Shown here: positions 4,931 through 7,788 of the stretch, piece by piece | Layout: every line of letters begins with the position of its first letter | How positions within the stretch are numbered: position 1 is the first letter of the stretch | Source of the DNA: Spirochaetales bacterium | Lineage (GTDB): Bacteria; Spirochaetota; Spirochaetia; Sphaerochaetales; Sphaerochaetaceae | DNA length: 7,788 bases | Reading direction: 5' to 3' | Assembly: GCA_028723145.1 (NCBI GenBank) | Contig: JAQYFM010000130.1 | Span: forward strand, 1 to 7,788 | Position numbers and translations under genes: made by a program | The notes under the pieces: generated by a model | The model's database searches: none | What the model was told of the DNA's origin: nothing | Seen by the model: only the letters and a program-made list of their open reading frames with translations

Positions 4931-4941
4931 ACAATTTTGAT

Positions 4942-5721
4942 ATGAGAAAACTTAAAGACGCTATATATGGATTTGCAGTTGGGGATGCACTGGGTGTTCC
5001 ATATGAATTTAAAGAAAGAGGAAGTTACCGATGTACTGATATGGTTGGCTTTGGTACATGGAACCAAAAGCCAGGAACTTATTCAGATGATACTGCTATG
5101 ACACTAGCTACCTGTGCTTCAATTAAAAAGCATGGTGGGATTAACTGCCTAGATATAATGAAAAAATTTACTAAATGGCTATTTGAAGGTGAATACGCTA
5201 TTGATCATGTGATATTTGATGTAGGTAATACTACCATGAGTGCCATTAATCGGTTTGATGGTGTTTATCCATTTTGTGGTGATAAAGATATGTGGTCAAA
5301 TGGAAATGGATCTTTAATGAGGATTCTACCTTTAGCCTTTCTTGATAATGTTACTGACGAAGATATTGCATGTGTTTCAAGCCTTACTCATGCAAATGAA
5401 TTAAGTATTAATATTTGTATAGAATATGTTCATCTTGCAAGAGAATTAATCAAAGGAAATGATCCAGAAATAAATTTTGATGTACCAATTAAAAGTACAG
5501 GATATGTCAAAGATACTATAAATAGTGTTAAATATGCATTCTCAACTACTTCTTCCTACGTTGATTGTGTTTTAAAAGCTGTTAATTTGGGAGGAGATAC
5601 AGATACAATTACTGCAATTGCAGGAGGGCTAGCAGGAATAAAATATGGCTATGAAGCAATCCCTAAGAAATGGATTGAAACACTCAGAGGAAAAGATATC
5701 ATTGATTCCTGCTTATTTTAG
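4942..5721 (+). CDS. ADP-ribosylglycohydrolase (DraG/ARH-like family)
   Basis: The 259-residue protein has the metal-binding motifs of ADP-ribosylglycohydrolases, all-helical enzymes that use two divalent cations to remove ADP-ribose from proteins, nucleic acids or small molecules. They are GDALG at 14-18, YSDDT at 47-51, GNGS at 121-124, a His at 150 in SLTHAN, and GGDTDT at 217-222 followed by GGLAG at 228-232. All expected acidic metal ligands (Asp49, Asp50, Asp219, Asp221) are present, so it is probably active. It is shorter than many members (about 270-370) but spans the whole fold. There is no signal peptide. The ATG is the only start that keeps the GDALG motif. No ADP-ribosyltransferase, nitrogenase gene or macrodomain protein is nearby, so the substrate is unknown; reversing host or phage toxin ADP-ribosylation is possible. 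It converges on rplQ. Confidence 0.9.
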   Translation: MRKLKDAIYGFAVGDALGVPYEFKERGSYRCTDMVGFGTWNQKPGTYSDDTAMTLATCASIKKHGGINCLDIMKKFTKWLFEGEYAIDHVIFDVGNTTMSAINRFDGVYPFCGDKDMWSNGNGSLMRILPLAFLDNVTDEDIACVSSLTHANELSINICIEYVHLARELIKGNDPEINFDVPIKSTGYVKDTINSVKYAFSTTSSYVDCVLKAVNLGGDTDTITAIAGGLAGIKYGYEAIPKKWIETLRGKDIIDSCLF

Positions 5722-5723
5722 AT

Positions 5724-5751
5724 AAAAAAAAACCGCCACCTAACGTGACGG
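5724..5751 (-). terminator. Intrinsic terminator of the ribosomal/rpoA operon
   Basis: On the minus strand CCGTCAC (5745-5751) pairs with GTGGCGG (5733-5739) over 7 bp with one G-U pair and a 5-nt loop, followed by nine T residues (5724-5732). It starts 37 bp after the rplQ stop codon. Because the T run is on one side only, it is not an efficient terminator for the converging hydrolase gene. Confidence 0.9.
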
Positions 5752-5754
5752 CTT

Positions 5755-5770
5755 CAGGACTAATATCCTG
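5755..5770 (+). terminator. Weak hairpin that could end the hydrolase mRNA
   Basis: CAGGA (5755-5759) and TCCTG (5766-5770) form a 5-bp stem with a 6-nt loop, followed only by TTT. It is the best rightward terminator candidate after the hydrolase gene, but it is weak. Confidence 0.25.
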
Positions 5771-5788
5771 TTTACAAAGCTTTAGGAG

Positions 5789-6193
5789 TTATTTATCTTC
5801 CTTTGCTTTCTTCTCAGCTTTAGCTTCCTTTTTCTCTGTCTTCTCAACGAGCTCAAGGATTACCATTTCAGCTGCATCCCCTAAACGATTACCTGTCTTG
5901 AGGATTCTTGTGTAACCACCCTTACGTTCAGCGAACATAGGAGCGATCTCCTTGAAGAGTTTAGCTACGATAGCTTCATCGTAGATATCTCTTGCGATGA
6001 TTCTGCGGTTGTGGACACTATCTTCCTTAGCGCGAGTAATCATCTTTTCAGCCATTCTCTTTACTTCGAGGGCCTTTGCCTTTGTGGTCTCGATTCTCTC
6101 ATATCTGAAGAGAGATGTGACCATGTTGCGCTTAAGCGCCTTGCGCTCGCTAGAATTGCGTGAAAGCGCATTGAAACCAATTCTATGCTTCAT
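5789..6193 (-). CDS. rplQ: 50S ribosomal protein L17
   Basis: The 134-residue protein is bL17, which binds 23S rRNA near the exit-tunnel side of the large subunit. The N-terminal part (MKHRIGFNALSRNSSERKAL, then KRNMVTSLFRYERIETT at 21-37) and the GGYTRILKTGNRLGDAAEMV segment (92-111) are the conserved L17 core. Residues 117-134 form a lysine/glutamate-rich tail beyond the minimal core. The start overlaps the last 11 nt of rpoA (ATGAAGCATAG), so the two are probably translationally coupled; AAGGA lies in the rpoA end upstream. It is the last gene of the operon, before the terminator at 5724-5751. Confidence 0.97.
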   Translation of the reverse strand: MKHRIGFNALSRNSSERKALKRNMVTSLFRYERIETTKAKALEVKRMAEKMITRAKEDSVHNRRIIARDIYDEAIVAKLFKEIAPMFAERKGGYTRILKTGNRLGDAAEMVILELVEKTEKKEAKAEKKAKEDK

Positions 6194-7238
6194 TTTCTTC
6201 TTCCTTGTTACCTGGAACTTTTATAGCAGTCTTTAAGATACTGTAATCGGTCATGCCGAGAGAAAGATTCCACTCCTTGAGCTTATCCTTAATCTCTGAA
6301 AGAGACTTCTTACCGAAGTTTCTTGTCTTAGCAATTTCCTCTTCAGTTTTCTTGGTCAGATCTCCAATCGTTCTGATGTTAGCATTCTTGAGACAGTTAG
6401 AGGAACGAACAGTGAGTTCAAGTTCTTCAACAGAGGTATCGAGAATCTTTCTAATTCTAGCTTCCTCTTCGTCAACTTCCTCATTGTTATTTACAAGGCT
6501 CTCATCGAAATTGATAAAGATAGAGAAATGCTCCTTGATAATCTTTGCAGCTTCTGCAAGAGCATCATCTGGAGAAATAGTACCATCTGTAAAAATCTCG
6601 AGGATGAGTTTATCATAATCGTTTCTCTGACCTACTCTTGTTGGCTCAATTGAGTACTTAACTCTCTTAACTGGAGAGAAGAAAGCATCGATTGAGATAA
6701 CACCGAGTTCTTCAGAATACTTTTCATTGAGTTCGGATGGAACATAACCACGACCGAGATTAATATCTACAACCATTTCGAGATCACAATCATCCATCAT
6801 TGTGAAGATTACGAGGTCCTTGTTAGTAATTGTAACATGGTCTTTCTCGAAATCAGCTCCAGTGATAACTCCAGGTCCCTTACAAGAAATTGTAAGTGTT
6901 GTGCCTTCGCAATCCTCAGGCATAGCAATCTGAAGTTTCTTCAAAGCAGCAACGATATCAGCAATATCCTCACGAACACCCTGGATTGGTTCATATTCGC
7001 TTGTGATAATGTGTGGCTCACGACCATCATTTGAGAAAGTTGTGAACTGTACAGCTGTTACCGCATAGCCCTGAATGGATGAGAGTAGTACACGTCTTAG
7101 AGTGTTACCTACGGTTGTTCCGAATCCTCTTTCAAAAGGATAAGCAACGAACATTCCGTAATCTGGTGTCAACACATTCTGGTCATAGGAAATACCGGTA
7201 GGTTTTTTAAAACCCTTCAGTAGGTTTTTACGTGCCAT
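6183..7238 (-). CDS. rpoA: RNA polymerase alpha subunit
   Basis: The 351-residue protein is the alpha subunit, which dimerises to seed polymerase assembly and contacts promoter UP elements and activators. The N-terminal assembly domain (about 1-235) carries the RGFGTTVGNTLRRVLLSS motif (37-54) and GRGYVP (162-167). After an acidic linker (about 246-262) comes the DNA-binding C-terminal domain with TVRSSNCL (276-283) and NFGKKSLSEIKD (307-318). The residues matching E. coli Arg265, Asn268, Cys269, Lys298 and Ser299 are present (Arg278, Asn281, Cys282, Lys311, Ser312). A charged tail follows residue 335. The N-terminus MARKNLLKGFKKP resembles what I recall from treponemal RpoA. AGGAG at 7244-7248, five bases from the ATG, fixes the start. 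Confidence 0.98.
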   Translation of the reverse strand: MARKNLLKGFKKPTGISYDQNVLTPDYGMFVAYPFERGFGTTVGNTLRRVLLSSIQGYAVTAVQFTTFSNDGREPHIITSEYEPIQGVREDIADIVAALKKLQIAMPEDCEGTTLTISCKGPGVITGADFEKDHVTITNKDLVIFTMMDDCDLEMVVDINLGRGYVPSELNEKYSEELGVISIDAFFSPVKRVKYSIEPTRVGQRNDYDKLILEIFTDGTISPDDALAEAAKIIKEHFSIFINFDESLVNNNEEVDEEEARIRKILDTSVEELELTVRSSNCLKNANIRTIGDLTKKTEEEIAKTRNFGKKSLSEIKDKLKEWNLSLGMTDYSILKTAIKVPGNKEEENEA

Positions 7239-7262
7239 GATTACTCCTTATACTTAAATCAT

Positions 7263-7277
7263 GTGTTCAACGAACAC
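7263..7277 (-). other. Perfect small hairpin in the rpsK-rpoA spacer
   Basis: GTGTTC and GAACAC form a 6-bp stem with a 3-nt loop, ending 14 nt before the rpoA ribosome binding site in the mRNA. It could be an RNA structure affecting rpoA translation or mRNA processing, or a DNA dyad. Confidence 0.5.
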
Positions 7278-7286
7278 AAATACCAC

Positions 7287-7306
7287 GGGAGCCAAACTAG
7301 GCCCCC
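7287..7306 (-). other. GC-rich hairpin after rpsK
   Basis: In the mRNA GGGGGCC pairs with GGCTCCC around a 6-nt loop, with one G-U pair. It begins 7 nt after the rpsK stop codon. No T run follows, so it is not a standard terminator; a processing, stability or regulatory element is more likely. Confidence 0.55.
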
Positions 7307-7313
7307 ATTGGGA

Positions 7314-7691
7314 TCAAACACGACGTGTCTTTCTTGGGCGGCAGCCGTTGTGTGGGATTGGAGTTACGTCGCGGATAGATTTAACCTTGAGTCCGAGAAC
7401 ACCAAGAGTTCTAATAGCACTCTCACGACCAACACCAGGTCCTTTTACATATACGTTGACTTCCTTGAGACCGTAGTCCATAGCCTTCTTTGCTGCTGTC
7501 TCACATGTTGTCTGAGCTGCATAAGGAGTACTCTTCTTAGCACCTCTGAATCCGAGACCACCTGCAGAAGCCCAGGAAAGTGCGTTGCCACCAAGGTCTG
7601 TAACAGTGATGATAGTGTTATTGAATGTAGCCTGGATATAGACATTTCCTTCAATAACTGTCTTCTTAGCTTTTCTTTTTACATTAGCCAT
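7314..7691 (-). CDS. rpsK: 30S ribosomal protein S11
   Basis: The 125-residue protein is uS11 of the small-subunit platform, contacting 16S rRNA near the E site. Conserved uS11 segments are EGNVYIQATFNNTIITVTD (14-32), SAGGLGFRGAKKSTPYAAQ (42-60), VKGPGVGRESAIR (82-94) and the C-terminal RDVTPIPHNGCRPRKTRR (107-124). The length is typical. It starts 16 nt after rpsM, with only a weak ribosome binding site (AGG about 9 nt from the ATG), consistent with coupling to rpsM. It is followed by rpoA rather than rpsD, the order known from Treponema pallidum. Confidence 0.98.
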   Translation of the reverse strand: MANVKRKAKKTVIEGNVYIQATFNNTIITVTDLGGNALSWASAGGLGFRGAKKSTPYAAQTTCETAAKKAMDYGLKEVNVYVKGPGVGRESAIRTLGVLGLKVKSIRDVTPIPHNGCRPRKTRRV

Positions 7692-7707
7692 ACTATTTAC
7701 CTAACCC

Positions 7708-7788
7708 TTATTTCTTCTTTCCTGCAACGGTCTTTTTCTTACCCTTGCGTGTACGTGCGTTGGTCTTAGTTCTCTGACCACGAACAGG
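7708..7788 (-). CDS. rpsM: 30S ribosomal protein S13, C-terminal end, cut by the window edge
   Basis: The last 26 codons read PVRGQRTKTNARTRKG followed by KKKTVAGKKK and TAA. This is the conserved basic tail of uS13, which reaches toward tRNA in the ribosomal P site. The start lies beyond the window. It is the first gene of the visible part of the operon. Confidence 0.95.
   Translation of the reverse strand, partial: PVRGQRTKTNARTRKGKKKTVAGKKK

Larger units (their letters stand above)
4551..4941. other. AT-rich divergent intergenic region
   Basis: This 391-bp stretch separates the divergent transporter and hydrolase genes. No coding frame with a ribosome binding site was found. It holds putative promoters for both genes, a perfect 7-bp inverted repeat (4613-4630), an 8-bp palindrome CTGATCAG (4642-4649) and the second copy of a dyad 12-mer (4843-4854). 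Confidence 0.5.

Noticed and set aside
7272..7286. SOS-box-like CGAAC sequence before rpoA
   Set aside because: Only one half-site matches; the second half of a LexA site is missing.
7263..7769. Long rightward open frame opposite rpsK
   Set aside because: It is an antisense shadow of the clearly conserved S11 gene and has no family resemblance.
1..7788. CRISPR array, tRNA gene, insertion sequence or attachment site
   Set aside because: No regularly spaced repeats, cloverleaf-like segment, transposase frame or integrase-associated repeat was seen on either strand.

Overview
The window looks like part of an AT-rich spirochaete chromosome, most likely a Treponema relative. The evidence is the gene order rpsM-rpsK-rpoA-rplQ with no rpsD between rpsK and rpoA, and RpoA and S11 sequences that resemble my memory of treponemal ones. 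No database search was possible, so the genus is a moderate-confidence inference.

Left part (1-2464, all leftward): a LacI-family repressor gene, an AGE-superfamily sugar 2-epimerase gene (cellobiose/mannobiose 2-epimerase-like), and the first codons of another gene with a strong ribosome binding site. Three identical 14-bp operators (TTGAACCGTTTCAA) lie in front of the regulator gene (one) and the epimerase gene (two). This suggests a small, autoregulated carbohydrate-use unit.

Middle (2465-3218): no annotated-size gene, but the most interesting part. It holds a candidate type I toxin-antitoxin locus. The rightward mRNA would carry an 11-codon leader ORF whose stop lies inside a perfect 10-nt Shine-Dalgarno sequence. 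Next comes a 41-codon ORF for a hydrophobic peptide with a basic tail. The 5' leader can pair with all 31 nt of a segment downstream of the ORF. A convergent antisense RNA of about 95 nt is predicted, with a good promoter and an intrinsic terminator inside the toxin ORF. About 249 bp further on is a second, decayed copy: its peptide frame is broken by one extra T and a 15-bp deletion, and it has no matching leader, but the antisense half is largely kept.

Right part: a leftward MATE-family transporter gene and a rightward ADP-ribosylglycohydrolase gene diverge from a 391-bp AT-rich intergenic region. Neither has a visible Shine-Dalgarno sequence, and each has a -10-like box close to its start codon. 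A strong leftward terminator at 5724-5751 closes the ribosomal/RNA polymerase operon. That operon (rplQ, rpoA, rpsK and the end of rpsM) fills the rest of the window, with a hairpin-rich spacer between rpsK and rpoA. The accessory genes therefore sit directly next to a core housekeeping operon.
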